A stretch of 64,000 nt of DNA from Vibrio penaeicida (GCF_002933855.1 NZ_BFAQ01000028.1:62001-126000), one strand, 5' to 3'; numbered from the stretch's first letter, positions 27,721 through 37,818 are shown. A program made the numbers and translations. The notes: generated by a model from the sequence alone, not told the origin.

Positions 27721-30003
27721 TTATTCACTGTCCGATTCAGGGGCAGATAACTGCGCGCTACTCTCAATTTCAATTCGAGTCACTCGCTGCAAGCCTCTCG
27801 GTAACAAGCTGCCTCTTCGACCTCGCTCTCCTCGGAAGTTATCCAGGTCAGCAGGTTTCAAACCAAGTTTGCGTTTTCCAGCGTACAAAGTAATAGAGAC
27901 ACCACTAGGAAGAGCCATTAAGTGAGAAACCGTTTCTTCACGCTCTTTGGCTTTCGCTGATGGGATATTAATGATCTTATTCCCTTTACCTTTGCTAAGT
28001 TGGGGAAGATCTTTAATAGCAAATATTAGCATTCGACCTTGATTGGTGATCGCGAGGATCTCGTCATTATCCAAATCAGAAATAGCGCTTGGCGTCATCA
28101 CCTCAGAATTTTGAGGAAGATTGACCAACGCCTTACCGCTGCGGTTTTTGGAAAGTAAATCTGTGCCTTTACAGACAAACCCATAACCCGCATCGGAACC
28201 AACAAGCCAAAGCTGTTCTTCTTCACCCATGATCACCTGGCTAATCGTTGTACCCGCGGTAATGTTCAAGCGACCTGTAATGGGTTCACCTTGGCTCCGC
28301 GCCGAAGGCAATGAGTGAGATTCAAGCGAATAACTGCGACCATCTGTACCCAGAAAAACAGCTTGTTGATTACTCTTACCACGAGCATGAGCAAGATATT
28401 TATCACCCGATTTATAGTTCAAACTCTCTGAGTCGACATCATGCCCTTTAGCATGACGTATCCACCCTTTTTCTGACAGAACCACAGTGATTGGCTCACT
28501 TGGCATCAGGTCTCGTTCGGTCAACGCTTTCGCTTCTGCACGTTCAACAATAGGTGAACGACGATCATCGCCGTATTTCTCAGCATCAGCTTTGATCTCT
28601 TTTTTAATCAAAGTATTCAAGCGACGCTCAGAGCCAAGCAACTGCTCAAGTTTCTCACGCTCTTTTTCTAACTCTTCCTGCTCTCCACGAATCTTCATTT
28701 CTTCCAGCTTGGCAAGATTACGAAGTTTTGTATCGAGGATCGCATCAGCTTGAATTTCAGAGATACTAAAGCGAGACATCAGCACCGCTTTCGGATCATC
28801 TTCTGTTCGAATGATTTCGATCACTTCATCAAGGTTTAGGTACGCGATCAACAAACCTTCCAAGATGTGCAGACGCGCCAACACTTTGTCTAAACGATAT
28901 TGCAGCCTGCGACGGACAGTTTCACGGCGGAACTCAATCCACTCTTTCAGGATCATCACCAGCCCTTTCACTTGCGGGCGATTATCCAAGCCAATCATGT
29001 TTAAGTTAACACGATAGCTTTTTTCCAGATCCGTGGAAGCAAACAAATGATTCATCAATTGATCACTGTCTACTCGATTGGATCTTGGAACGATAACAAT
29101 ACGTGTTGGGTTTTCGTGATCAGATTCGTCACGAAGATCGTCAACCATTGGTAGCTTCTTCGCTCGCATCTGATTAGCGATCTGCTCCAGCAATTTAGCG
29201 CCAGAGACTTGATGGGGTAGAGAAGTAATGACGATCTCACCATTCTCTTTGTTCCACACCGCGCGCATTTTTATGCTACCGCGACCATTGCGGTAAATCT
29301 TCTCGATTTCAGCTTTCGGAGAAATGATCTCCGCTTCTGTCGGATAATCCGGACCTTGGACATGTTGCATTATGTCTTCAAGTTCCAGTTTAGGATTATC
29401 AATCAGCTTTATTGTGGCATCTGCCACTTCACGAACGTTATGTGGTGGGATGTCTGTCGCCATACCAACCGCAATACCCGTTACACCGTTTAGAAGAATA
29501 TGTGGCAGCCTTGCAGGCAACATTTGTGGCTCTTGCATCGTGCCATCAAAGTTGGGTTGCCATTCAACGGTTCCTTGACCTAACTCTCCAAGTAATACTT
29601 CGGCAAACTTAGACAGTTTGGCTTCGGTATATCGCATCGCTGCGAAGGATTTCGGATCATCCGGCGCACCCCAGTTTCCCTGACCATCAACCAATGGGTA
29701 ACGATAGGAGAAAGGCTGTGCCATCAATACCATGGCTTCATAACATGCAGAATCGCCGTGAGGGTGATACTTACCCAACACGTCACCCACAGTACGAGCC
29801 GATTTTTTGTATTTGGACGCTGCGGATAAACCGAGCTCCGACATGGCATAAATAATACGTCGCTGAACCGGTTTTAAGCCATCGCCTATATAAGGCAGGG
29901 CACGATCCATGATGACGTACATTGAGTAATTGAGATAAGCATCTTCAGTAAACCTGCGCATTGGCAGCTGTTCAACGCCATCGTATGTTATTTCTGTCGA
30001 CAT
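27721..30003 (-). CDS. parC: DNA topoisomerase IV subunit A ParC
   Basis: This 760-residue subunit cuts and rejoins DNA to decatenate daughter chromosomes. The breakage-reunion domain has the catalytic Tyr125 in AAMRYTEAKL. The quinolone-resistance region keeps the sensitive residues Ser85 and Glu89 (PHGDSACYEAM). A coiled-coil tower follows near 430-480, and the C-terminal beta-pinwheel is degenerate, as in other ParC. It lies three bases after parE. Confidence 0.98.
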   Translation of the reverse strand: MSTEITYDGVEQLPMRRFTEDAYLNYSMYVIMDRALPYIGDGLKPVQRRIIYAMSELGLSAASKYKKSARTVGDVLGKYHPHGDSACYEAMVLMAQPFSYRYPLVDGQGNWGAPDDPKSFAAMRYTEAKLSKFAEVLLGELGQGTVEWQPNFDGTMQEPQMLPARLPHILLNGVTGIAVGMATDIPPHNVREVADATIKLIDNPKLELEDIMQHVQGPDYPTEAEIISPKAEIEKIYRNGRGSIKMRAVWNKENGEIVITSLPHQVSGAKLLEQIANQMRAKKLPMVDDLRDESDHENPTRIVIVPRSNRVDSDQLMNHLFASTDLEKSYRVNLNMIGLDNRPQVKGLVMILKEWIEFRRETVRRRLQYRLDKVLARLHILEGLLIAYLNLDEVIEIIRTEDDPKAVLMSRFSISEIQADAILDTKLRNLAKLEEMKIRGEQEELEKEREKLEQLLGSERRLNTLIKKEIKADAEKYGDDRRSPIVERAEAKALTERDLMPSEPITVVLSEKGWIRHAKGHDVDSESLNYKSGDKYLAHARGKSNQQAVFLGTDGRSYSLESHSLPSARSQGEPITGRLNITAGTTISQVIMGEEEQLWLVGSDAGYGFVCKGTDLLSKNRSGKALVNLPQNSEVMTPSAISDLDNDEILAITNQGRMLIFAIKDLPQLSKGKGNKIINIPSAKAKEREETVSHLMALPSGVSITLYAGKRKLGLKPADLDNFRGERGRRGSLLPRGLQRVTRIEIESSAQLSAPESDSE

Positions 30004-30006
30004 CTA

Positions 30007-31887
30007 TTAAACCTCAGCCAAATCACCGTTGCTTTGTAACCAAGTTCGGCGGTCATCCGCACGTTTCTTGCCAAGCAACATATCCATCATTTCCATGGTT
30101 GCATCGCTGTCGTCTATGGTTAATTGAACCAAGCGACGCGTGTTGGGATCCATGGTTGTTTCACGTAGCTGAAGTGGGTTCATTTCACCCAAACCTTTGA
30201 ATCGCTGAACGTTGATTTTGGCTTTCTTCTTAGAAAGGCGCTCCAATACCCCTTCTTTTTCGTCATCGTCTAGGGCGTAGAAAACTTCTTTGCCACAGTC
30301 AATTCGATACAAAGGAGGCATTGCAACGTAGATATGACCCGCTTCTACGAGCGCACGGAAATGGCGCGTAAACAGGGCACATAAAAGCGTAGCGATATGA
30401 AGACCATCAGAGTCCGCATCCGCAAGAATACAAATTTTTCCGTAACGCAAACCGTCTAGGTTGTCGTTGTCTGGATCAATGCCCAAAGCAACAGAAATGT
30501 CGTGTACTTCCTGAGAAGCCAATACCTGATCGGCGGACACTTCCCATGTATTCAGTATTTTACCGCGAAGTGGCATTACCGCTTGAAACTCACGATCTCT
30601 AGCTTGTTTTGCACTACCACCGGCAGAATCCCCTTCCACGAAGAAGATTTCAGTTCGGCTCAAGTCTTGAACGGAACAGTCGGTTAATTTACCTGGAAGT
30701 GCTGGACCTGACGCAATTTTCTTACGTACGACTTTTTTGCTCGCTCGCATACGGCGGTGCGCATTAGCAATACACACTTCCGCTAGTTGCTCAGCCAATT
30801 GTGGCTTTTCATTTAACCACAGGCTAAAGGCATCTTTCACTACACCTGAAACAAATGCCGCGGTTTGACGAGAAGATAGACGCTCTTTGGTTTGCCCAGC
30901 AAATTGCGGATCCTGCATTTTAATCGACAGCACATAAGAACAGCGGTCAAATACATCATCACCCGTCAGTTTGATACCGCGTGGTAATAAGTTTCGAAAC
31001 TCACAGAATTCACGCATGGCATCCAAAAGACCTTGGCGAAGACCATTAACGTGAGTACCACCCTGCTTGGTGGGAACCAAGTTTACGTAGCTCTCTGTGA
31101 TCATTTCGCCGCCTTCAGGCTGCCAAATCACGGCCCATGTCGCCATTTCCGTTTCAGCAGAAAAGTCGCCGATATAAGGCTCTTCAGGAAGAACGGTATA
31201 GCCTTTCACACCTTCGGCAAGGTAGTCTTTTAGGCCATCTTCATAGAACCATTTGTGTTCTTCGTTATTTACCTTATCGCTGAATGTGATTTCTAGCCCA
31301 GGGCATAACACCGCTTTCGCTCGTAGGTTATTGATCAACCTAATAACAGAGAATTTGGCGCTATCAAAATACTTGGCGTCAGGCCAGAAGTGAACGGAGG
31401 TTCCTGTATTGCGATGTCCACAAGTGCCCGTCACCGTTAAATCACTGACTGTCGTGCCGCCCTCGAATGCAATTTCATGCACCTGACCTTCACGTTTTAC
31501 TGTTACTTCAACACGTTTGGATAGGGCGTTTACAACGGAAATACCTACGCCGTGTAATCCGCCAGAAAATTTATAGTTGTCGTTGGAAAACTTACCGCCA
31601 GCATGGAGCTTGGTCATAATAAGTTCCACACCCGAAATGCCTTTCTCTGGGTGAATATCGACGGGCATACCTCGACCATCATCGATCACTTCTAGTGATT
31701 GGTCGCTATGCAGAATGACTTTTATCTTCTTTGCATGCCCAGCAAGTGCTTCGTCGACTGAGTTATCGATAACCTCTTGTGCAAGATGGTTTGGACGCTC
31801 AGTTTCGGTATACATACCTGGACGGTGTCGTACTGGGTCGAGACCTTCAAGAACAGACAGGTCTTTCGCATTATATTGTTCAGTCAT
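30007..31887 (-). CDS. parE: DNA topoisomerase IV subunit B ParE
   Basis: This 626-residue ATPase subunit has a GHKL ATP site with EVIDNSVDEALAGHA, DDGRGMPVDIHPE and GGLHGVGISVVNALS, and a Toprim domain with FVEGDSAGGSAKQARD and PLRGKILN. Resistance-region residues look wild type. It is followed after three bases by parC in one unit. The 258-base gap upstream, after yqiA, has no other gene and probably holds a promoter. Confidence 0.98.
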   Translation of the reverse strand: MTEQYNAKDLSVLEGLDPVRHRPGMYTETERPNHLAQEVIDNSVDEALAGHAKKIKVILHSDQSLEVIDDGRGMPVDIHPEKGISGVELIMTKLHAGGKFSNDNYKFSGGLHGVGISVVNALSKRVEVTVKREGQVHEIAFEGGTTVSDLTVTGTCGHRNTGTSVHFWPDAKYFDSAKFSVIRLINNLRAKAVLCPGLEITFSDKVNNEEHKWFYEDGLKDYLAEGVKGYTVLPEEPYIGDFSAETEMATWAVIWQPEGGEMITESYVNLVPTKQGGTHVNGLRQGLLDAMREFCEFRNLLPRGIKLTGDDVFDRCSYVLSIKMQDPQFAGQTKERLSSRQTAAFVSGVVKDAFSLWLNEKPQLAEQLAEVCIANAHRRMRASKKVVRKKIASGPALPGKLTDCSVQDLSRTEIFFVEGDSAGGSAKQARDREFQAVMPLRGKILNTWEVSADQVLASQEVHDISVALGIDPDNDNLDGLRYGKICILADADSDGLHIATLLCALFTRHFRALVEAGHIYVAMPPLYRIDCGKEVFYALDDDEKEGVLERLSKKKAKINVQRFKGLGEMNPLQLRETTMDPNTRRLVQLTIDDSDATMEMMDMLLGKKRADDRRTWLQSNGDLAEV

Positions 31888-32028
31888 AATACGGAATAAT
31901 ACTCAAATGATTAGAATGCAATCAGCACTTTGATGCGTGATTGTTAAGTTTTTTGGTGACATTGTAGAAAGTTGCGCCTAGTTGTAGAAAAAGACATCAA
32001 AAGCACAATGATAAAACTATGATGGAAC

Positions 32029-32057
32029 ATACTCTGGAACAGACAAGGGGATGTCAA
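32029..32057 (-). promoter_or_regulatory. Candidate parEC promoter
   Basis: On the - strand a perfect TTGACA (32052-32057) is followed 17 bases later by GAGTAT (32029-32034), a weak -10. It is the best match in the yqiA-parE gap. Confidence 0.3.
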
Positions 32058-32145
32058 GAGACCAAGGTAAGTAAACCTCAAAATTATGACCCCATCCCAA
32101 CTTGGGTTATCTGCCCCTCCGTGTTTGAATTTTTAGACTACCGCG

Positions 32146-32736
32146 TTAAATTCTTAAGAACTCTATGATTTGTTGAGGATATCTTTCAAAGCCAACAAAA
32201 CTGTGGTTTCCACCTGGCTCGACTGTTTGTTTTGCGTCTTTATATCGTGTAACGGCTTGCCGATAATCCAATACTTCATCATCTTCTTGTTGAAGTAACC
32301 AGAAATCTTGTGGATGTTTAATAATACCTACATCAAGAGCCTTTAGCTCAGCCATGTGCTTTTCTTCTAACACATATTCTTCTTCAGTATAGGGGTTAAC
32401 TTGCTTCCCTAAGTAATCCGCTAGCAATTCATAAGGTTTCACTGCTGGGTTTACCAAAACAGCTCTAAAACCAAAATGAGAATTTAGCCAAGTCGACAAA
32501 TACCCACCTAGAGAACTACCTATCAATCCAATTTGATAGTCTGACTGATATTTTTCCACTGTTTCAAGCAGAAACTCGGCGGCAAGTTGTGGGTAGCAAG
32601 GAAGCTGTGGCGCAATAACTTTGATGTCCGGTCGGTTTTCATTGCACCACTCTAATATTACATTCGCTTTATGCGACTGAGGGGAACTGTTAAACCCATG
32701 TATATACAGCAACAATGAAGGCTTATTTTCGCTCAA
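32146..32736 (-). CDS. yqiA: YqiA family alpha/beta-hydrolase esterase
   Basis: This 196-residue hydrolase has YIHGFNSSPQSHKA near the start, a nucleophile elbow GSSLGG, and DEVLDYRQAV and GGNHSFVGFE carrying the Asp and His. The E. coli homologue has esterase activity on palmitoyl-CoA and p-nitrophenyl esters; its physiological substrate is unsettled. I place the start at a TTG (32736), with GGAGG eight bases upstream, one base after the cpdA stop. The longer frame would overlap cpdA by 41 bases and adds residues the family lacks. Confidence 0.92.
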   Translation of the reverse strand: MSENKPSLLLYIHGFNSSPQSHKANVILEWCNENRPDIKVIAPQLPCYPQLAAEFLLETVEKYQSDYQIGLIGSSLGGYLSTWLNSHFGFRAVLVNPAVKPYELLADYLGKQVNPYTEEEYVLEEKHMAELKALDVGIIKHPQDFWLLQQEDDEVLDYRQAVTRYKDAKQTVEPGGNHSFVGFERYPQQIIEFLRI

Positions 32737-32737
32737 G

Positions 32738-33553
32738 TTAGTAACCTCCAGCAGAAAAATCGGGGAGAAACTCACCATCGGACAGTCGCCCGACTTCCAG
32801 TTTTAGTTCACCCTCTCGGGTAAGAGTGAGCATACGCCAACCTGGGGATTCATTATCTAACGCAAAATCATCGGAGTTAGGTTTAAATTGCACACAGGTT
32901 GAAGGAGTTGCCACCACCCTTACTCCCTGATACATAACATCAAAATCTTGATGAACATGTCCGCAAAGTACAGCTTCTACATTTTGGTGATGACTTAATA
33001 CCGACCAAAAGTCATCCGCATCTTTTAAAGTATGCTGATCAAGCCAATGACTGCCTACCAAGACTGGATGGTGATGTAGTAGAACAATGGTACGGTGCTC
33101 TGGAAACTCAGTTAGTTTAGATTCAAGTAAATCTAGCTGTTCTTGGCTCAATCGCCCATGAGGAACACCCTCAACTTGGCTATCCAGTAAGATGATCTGC
33201 CATTTGTTATTAAGCACGACATGCGAAGTTGTCTTAATTTGCGTCGACGGGAAAATACTGTACATGCCCGGTTTAAAATCGTGATTGCCGGGCAACCAAA
33301 AACATGGCTTCTTTAATGGAGCAATGCCTTCTTCAAATTTCTGATAAGAAGCTGCAGTATGATCTTGCGAAATATCACCTGTTGCCAGAATGGCTTCGAA
33401 TTCCAGTTTCCGAGAAATAACCGTATTTATAACAGCATGAAAACTATCTTGGGTGTTAACACTCAACAAGCACCCGTCTTCAGGTTCAAACAAATGAGTG
33501 TCAGTAATCTGCAATAGTCTGATATCGCGATTTGAATCTAAGGACAATTTCAA
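32738..33553 (-). CDS. cpdA: 3',5'-cyclic-AMP phosphodiesterase CpdA
   Basis: This 271-residue class III phosphodiesterase lowers cAMP and so tunes CRP control. The metallophosphatase motifs are in order: ITDTHLF, LATGDISQD, LPGNHDF, LLHHHPV and CGHVHQDFD. It lies within the order nudF-yqiB-cpdA-yqiA, as in E. coli. The stop codon is embedded just after the yqiA ribosome site, so the two genes are probably coupled. Confidence 0.96.
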   Translation of the reverse strand: MKLSLDSNRDIRLLQITDTHLFEPEDGCLLSVNTQDSFHAVINTVISRKLEFEAILATGDISQDHTAASYQKFEEGIAPLKKPCFWLPGNHDFKPGMYSIFPSTQIKTTSHVVLNNKWQIILLDSQVEGVPHGRLSQEQLDLLESKLTEFPEHRTIVLLHHHPVLVGSHWLDQHTLKDADDFWSVLSHHQNVEAVLCGHVHQDFDVMYQGVRVVATPSTCVQFKPNSDDFALDNESPGWRMLTLTREGELKLEVGRLSDGEFLPDFSAGGY

Positions 33554-33618
33554 AATAAAACCTGGCTAAATCTCTCTACACTATTTTTAATAACGTTGGT
33601 TTTTGATAACGCTGGTGC

Positions 33619-34044
33619 TTAGTAAATGGGGCTTCGGCTAATACCGTTCTTAAGACAGAATGTAAGCCACTCACCTAAAAATTGGTTAAGTTGAAACTTT
33701 TCATCCTTTTGCACCATTTTTGTATTGGGGTAATCATAACGAGCAAATACACGAGAAATCTGCTCGCTTGCACACACTTCTGCAACACGAGCATCGTGAT
33801 AAAGTCTTACCGTCATCTTCGGAAGTGGAAAAACGGGTTGTTCATCACACTGACACACATCAATAAGCGTGGTGTATTTGGTCACTTCACTCACTTCCAA
33901 CTGATAAGCCATTGACGCCACCTGATAGGAGCGCACATCGCCGACATTGGGCTGACCTGGCAGCAATGCATTCAATTTGGCGTAATTGGTCTCATAGACT
34001 CTCATGAGCGCTGCAAGATCAACATGATATGGCTTATTCAACAT
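33619..34044 (-). CDS. yqiB: DUF1249 protein YqiB
   Basis: This 141-residue protein matches the size of E. coli YqiB (140). It starts MLNKPYHVDLAALMRVYETNYAKL and includes PGQPNVGDVRSYQVA and ARYDYPNTKMVQKDEK, features of the DUF1249 family, whose function is unknown. It is placed three bases after nudF and before cpdA, the conserved order. Some annotations treat it as a dehydrogenase by transfer; nothing in the sequence shows an enzyme site. Confidence 0.9.
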   Translation of the reverse strand: MLNKPYHVDLAALMRVYETNYAKLNALLPGQPNVGDVRSYQVASMAYQLEVSEVTKYTTLIDVCQCDEQPVFPLPKMTVRLYHDARVAEVCASEQISRVFARYDYPNTKMVQKDEKFQLNQFLGEWLTFCLKNGISRSPIY

Positions 34045-34047
34045 TCT

Positions 34048-34674
34048 TTACTTCCATCGAGATTTTAGTTCTTCATGATGCAATTCCAACCATTGCAGTG
34101 CAATTATTGAGGCACCATTCTCAATAATTCCGTCTCTAACAAGCTGGTAAGCTTCTTGGCGACTCATCACATGCACTTTTATGTCCTCATCTTCATAGTC
34201 TAAGCCATGAATGCCCTTAGCGCTTGATGCCGCTACCTGACCAATGAAAACATCCAACTTTTCAGAACAACCTCCTGAAGAGGGGTAATAACTCGTTATG
34301 GCTTCTATTTCCCCAATTTCAACTCCGGCCTCTTCAACGGCTTCGCGGCGGACAACTTCCTCAGAGGATTCATCCGTATCTATAACGCCAGCCACTATTT
34401 CGAGTTGCCATGGACTATTATGTTCAAGAGCCCCGACTCGAATTTGCTCAATCAAAACAACTTTGTCTTCGATAGGGTCATAGGGCAGCATCGCAGCAGC
34501 ATGGCCTCTTTCAAACATTTCGCGCTCAACGGGGTTACTCCATCCACCAGAAAACAATTTGTGCTGGAATGTGTATTTCACCATCGAGAAAAAGCCTCGA
34601 TAAAGCGATTTTCTTGAGATGATTTTTACATCTTGTGGAGTAAACTGTTGATGTTTGTTGTCTGATTGCTGCAT
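34048..34674 (-). CDS. nudF: ADP-ribose pyrophosphatase NudF
   Basis: This 208-residue Nudix hydrolase cleaves ADP-ribose to AMP and ribose 5-phosphate. The Nudix box starts at GVIDTDESSEEVVRREAVEE and continues AGV, with the catalytic REAVEEAG. SGGCSEKLDVFIGQV beyond it is typical of the ADPRase subgroup. It is divergent from tolC, with a 224-base gap, and is the first gene of the run leading to yqiA. Confidence 0.95.
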   Translation of the reverse strand: MQQSDNKHQQFTPQDVKIISRKSLYRGFFSMVKYTFQHKLFSGGWSNPVEREMFERGHAAAMLPYDPIEDKVVLIEQIRVGALEHNSPWQLEIVAGVIDTDESSEEVVRREAVEEAGVEIGEIEAITSYYPSSGGCSEKLDVFIGQVAASSAKGIHGLDYEDEDIKVHVMSRQEAYQLVRDGIIENGASIIALQWLELHHEELKSRWK

Positions 34675-34839
34675 TGTGTGTCTCCGGAGATGAGAATTCT
34701 AATCATTGTATCCTGATATCTCCAATGATTGCGCTCAACTTTTTTGATAATGATTGCAAAAATATTTAAATGAATAATTTATTTGCTGTGCATCTCAGCG
34801 ATAAATTGCTAAAAATGCAAAGATAGGCATAAAAATCAA

Positions 34840-34859
34840 GCGAGTTGCGTTACACTCGC
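34840..34859. repeat. Inverted repeat upstream of tolC
   Basis: GCGAGT and ACTCGC, separated by 8 bases, lie 40 bases before the tolC start. They could be an operator or a leader hairpin. No known binder is recognised. Confidence 0.4.
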
Positions 34860-34898
34860 ATAGCTTCAATTTTTATATTACAAGGCAGGAAAGGCAAA

Positions 34899-36203
34899 AT
34901 GAAAAAGCTGCTTCCACTATTGATTACCGCTGCACTGGGCAGTAATGCAGCCTGGGCAGATAACCTAGCTGAAATTTACGATTTAGCAAAACAAAACGAT
35001 CCTCAATTACTAAGCGCCGCCGCACAACGCGAAGCAGCATTTGAAGCCGTTAACAGCTCTCGCAGTACTTTGCTTCCTCAAATAAACCTCACTGCTGGCT
35101 ACAACATACGACAAAGCAGTTTAAACTCACGCGACAGTAATTCTCTGACGGCTGGGGTTGGCTTAAAGCAGGAGCTTTACAACCGAAGTAGCTGGGTAAG
35201 CCTTGATCAGGCTGAGAAAAGCGCTCGACAAGTTGACTCAGCATACGCTGCAGAGCAACAAGGTCTGATATTGCGCGTTGCAACTGCGTATTTCGAAGTA
35301 TTGCGAGCTCAAGACAGTCTTGATTTTGTACGTGCCGAAAAAGCAGCCGTTGCTCGCCAGCTTGAACAGACTAAGCAACGCTTTGAAGTCGGTCTGTCAG
35401 CGATTACAGATGTACACGATGCGCAAGCACAATACGACAGTGTATTAGCATCTGAAGTACTTCAAGAAAACACGCTAGCAAACAGCTACGAAGCTCTGCG
35501 CGAGATTACGGGTGAAGAGCACCAGAAAATCGCCATTCTTGATACAAAACGTTTCTCAGCGGCCAGACCCGATGCATCAACACAGGCATTGATCGAACAA
35601 GCGCAACAAGAGAATTTAGCGCTGCTGACCAAACGCATCGCGCAAGATATCGCAAAAGATTCCATCTCATTAGCCGACGCTGGTCATTTACCGAGTCTAA
35701 CGTTAGATGGTGGCTATAATTTCACTGACATTTCTGGCACCGAAGGCGGTACTAGTAATAGTGATTTCAACGACTTTAATATTGGCTTAAACTTGTCTGT
35801 TCCGCTTTACACTGGTGGTAACACTACATCGCTAGTAAAACAGGCTGAAGCAAAATATGTCGAAGCAAGTCAGAATTTAGAAAAAACATACCGTACAGTT
35901 GTAAAAGATGTGCGTGCTCACTACAACAACATTAATGCGACTATCGGCGCAATTCGTGCTTACAACCAATCTGTCGTTTCTGCGCAGTCTGCGCTTGAAG
36001 CAACCGAAGCTGGATTTGATGTGGGTACTCGTACCATAGTTGACGTGTTGGATTCTACCCGCCGTTTGTACGATGCCAACCGTAACCTGTCTGACGCTCG
36101 TTATAACTATATTTTGAGTGTGCTGCAGTTACGTCAAGCCGTGGGTACATTGAATGAGCAAGATGTTTTGGACATTAACACTGGGCTTAAACCTGTAAGT
36201 TAA
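34899..36203 (+). CDS. tolC: Outer-membrane efflux channel TolC
   Basis: The 434-residue precursor starts at MKKLLPLLITAAL, with AGGAAAGG before the ATG; the 18-codon upstream extension has no site. The signal peptide is probably cut after AWA (residue 20). Two outer-membrane-factor repeats at about 25-215 and 235-430 show the internal duplication that builds the trimeric alpha/beta barrel, with YNRSSWVSLDQAEKSARQ and YTGGNTTSLVKQAEAKY at equivalent places. It exports drugs, bile and proteins with RND and ABC pumps. It is a single gene with its own terminator, divergent from nudF. Confidence 0.96.
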   Translation: MKKLLPLLITAALGSNAAWADNLAEIYDLAKQNDPQLLSAAAQREAAFEAVNSSRSTLLPQINLTAGYNIRQSSLNSRDSNSLTAGVGLKQELYNRSSWVSLDQAEKSARQVDSAYAAEQQGLILRVATAYFEVLRAQDSLDFVRAEKAAVARQLEQTKQRFEVGLSAITDVHDAQAQYDSVLASEVLQENTLANSYEALREITGEEHQKIAILDTKRFSAARPDASTQALIEQAQQENLALLTKRIAQDIAKDSISLADAGHLPSLTLDGGYNFTDISGTEGGTSNSDFNDFNIGLNLSVPLYTGGNTTSLVKQAEAKYVEASQNLEKTYRTVVKDVRAHYNNINATIGAIRAYNQSVVSAQSALEATEAGFDVGTRTIVDVLDSTRRLYDANRNLSDARYNYILSVLQLRQAVGTLNEQDVLDINTGLKPVS

Positions 36204-36228
36204 TCGATACCAAACATTAAATACTAAT

Positions 36229-36257
36229 AAAAAACGACGCTTTAGCGTCGTTTTTTT
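36229..36257. terminator. Terminator between tolC and hldE
   Basis: An 11-bp perfect stem AAAACGACGCT/AGCGTCGTTTT with a 2-base loop runs into seven T on the + strand. A runs on the left allow use from the hldE side too. Confidence 0.9.
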
Positions 36258-36285
36258 GATTGTTCATGAACAAAGTAAGCAGTGC

Positions 36286-37716
36286 TTAACCGCGCCCACC
36301 TTTGATTGCTTCAATAATCTCAGTAGTCGAGCATCCATCTTCGAAGTTCAACACTCGCACTTCACCGCCAGCATCAATGACTTCTTTACCACCAGCAATC
36401 TCTTCTGGTTTGTAGTCTCCACCCTTTACCAACAAACTCGGAAGAACTTCAGAAATCAGACGCTGTGGCGTTTCTTCGCTGAATGGTACAACCCAATCAA
36501 CAGCGCCCAAACCGGCCAATACAGCCATTCGGCGATCTGTTGAGTTAACGGGTCTACCCGGTCCTTTCAACGCTTTCACAGAGGCATCCGTATTTACGGC
36601 AACAATGAGCCTGTCGCCGAGCTCGGCGGCATGGTTAAGATAGGACACGTGACCGGCATGCAAAATATCAAAACAGCCGTTGGTCATTACCACTTTTTCA
36701 CCTTTCGCGCGCGCTTGTTTAACCGCTGCAATCAGCTCATGCTCACCAATTACACCATAGTCGGTATCTTGACTGCCATGTACCGCTTCGGCTAATTCGA
36801 TGGTTGATAACGTGGAAGTACCAAGCTTTCCGACAACAACCCCAGCGGCGGCGTTCGCTAGTGCACAAGCTTCATCTATTGCCTTACCAGCAGCGACAGA
36901 GGCAGCAAGCACAGAAATAACCGTGTCGCCTGCACCTGTGACATCAAACACTTCTTTCGCTTGAGTTGGAAGATGGAAAGGTTCCTGACCTTTACGGAGC
37001 AAAGTCATACCATGCTCACTTCGAGTCACCAGCAGTGCCTCGAAATCAAATTCTTCAATCAGAGCCAGCCCCTTTTCTACAAGCTCTTCTTCATTTTTAA
37101 CTTTACCAGTAACTAACTCAAATTCTGCCATGTTAGGCGTTAGCAATGTTGCTCCACGATAGCGTTCAAAGTCAGCCCCTTTCGGGTCGATAAAGACAGG
37201 TACATTGGCTGAACGTGCTTTCTGGATGAACTGCTGAACGTGTTCTAACGCCCCTTTGGCATAATCGGACAGAATGACCGATTTCACGCTTGGTAACGCT
37301 TTTTCCATTCGCTCTAGTACGTACTGCGCGTCAGTATTTTCAAAGCTGTCTTCAAAATCTAACCGGATAAGCTGCTGACCACGGCTCATCACTCGCAGTT
37401 TGGTAATCGTTGGGAAATCGGGAAGTGAAACGAAATCACACTTCACTTTTAGAGACGTTAACTGTTCATTCAGTACTTGCGCTGGTTCATCTTGCCCCGT
37501 TAAACCAACTAAATGAGCATGACCACCAAGGCTAGCAATATTCATTGCCACGTTTGCCGCACCGCCCGGACGCTCCTCGTTGTCTTCAACTTTAACAACA
37601 GGTACTGGTGCTTCTGGTGAGATGCGACCTGTTGGTCCATACCAGTAACGATCGAGCATTACATCGCCAACAATCAGCACTCCAGATTGAGTGTAGTCCG
37701 GCAAAATTGGTTTCAT
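36286..37716 (-). CDS. hldE: Bifunctional D-beta-D-heptose 7-phosphate kinase / 1-phosphate adenylyltransferase HldE
   Basis: This 476-residue two-domain enzyme makes ADP-heptose for the LPS core. The N-terminal PfkB/ribokinase domain has GDVMLDRYWYG, RPGGAANVA and DVTGAGDTV. The C-terminal nucleotidyltransferase domain starts near 340 with TNGCFDILHAGHVSYL, carrying the HxGH site. GGAG five bases before the ATG at 37716 favours it over an ATG four codons upstream. It follows glnE on the same strand, as in E. coli. Confidence 0.97.
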   Translation of the reverse strand: MKPILPDYTQSGVLIVGDVMLDRYWYGPTGRISPEAPVPVVKVEDNEERPGGAANVAMNIASLGGHAHLVGLTGQDEPAQVLNEQLTSLKVKCDFVSLPDFPTITKLRVMSRGQQLIRLDFEDSFENTDAQYVLERMEKALPSVKSVILSDYAKGALEHVQQFIQKARSANVPVFIDPKGADFERYRGATLLTPNMAEFELVTGKVKNEEELVEKGLALIEEFDFEALLVTRSEHGMTLLRKGQEPFHLPTQAKEVFDVTGAGDTVISVLAASVAAGKAIDEACALANAAAGVVVGKLGTSTLSTIELAEAVHGSQDTDYGVIGEHELIAAVKQARAKGEKVVMTNGCFDILHAGHVSYLNHAAELGDRLIVAVNTDASVKALKGPGRPVNSTDRRMAVLAGLGAVDWVVPFSEETPQRLISEVLPSLLVKGGDYKPEEIAGGKEVIDAGGEVRVLNFEDGCSTTEIIEAIKGGRG

Positions 37717-37818
37717 GTTTGTCTCCAAAAATACAAATCCGGCGGAATAGTAACATAGCCGCCAGACGCAAAAAAACCGTAAGGTCAGAGTCTATTCTCT
37801 AACAACTTCAATAGATGT

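Noticed and set aside
32737..32778. Longer yqiA start overlapping cpdA
   Set aside because: The extra 14 residues are absent from the family, and GGAGG precedes the TTG at 32736.
34740..34775. Possible Fur box before tolC
   Set aside because: Only one half (GATAATGAT) matches; the other half is too degenerate to annotate as a site.
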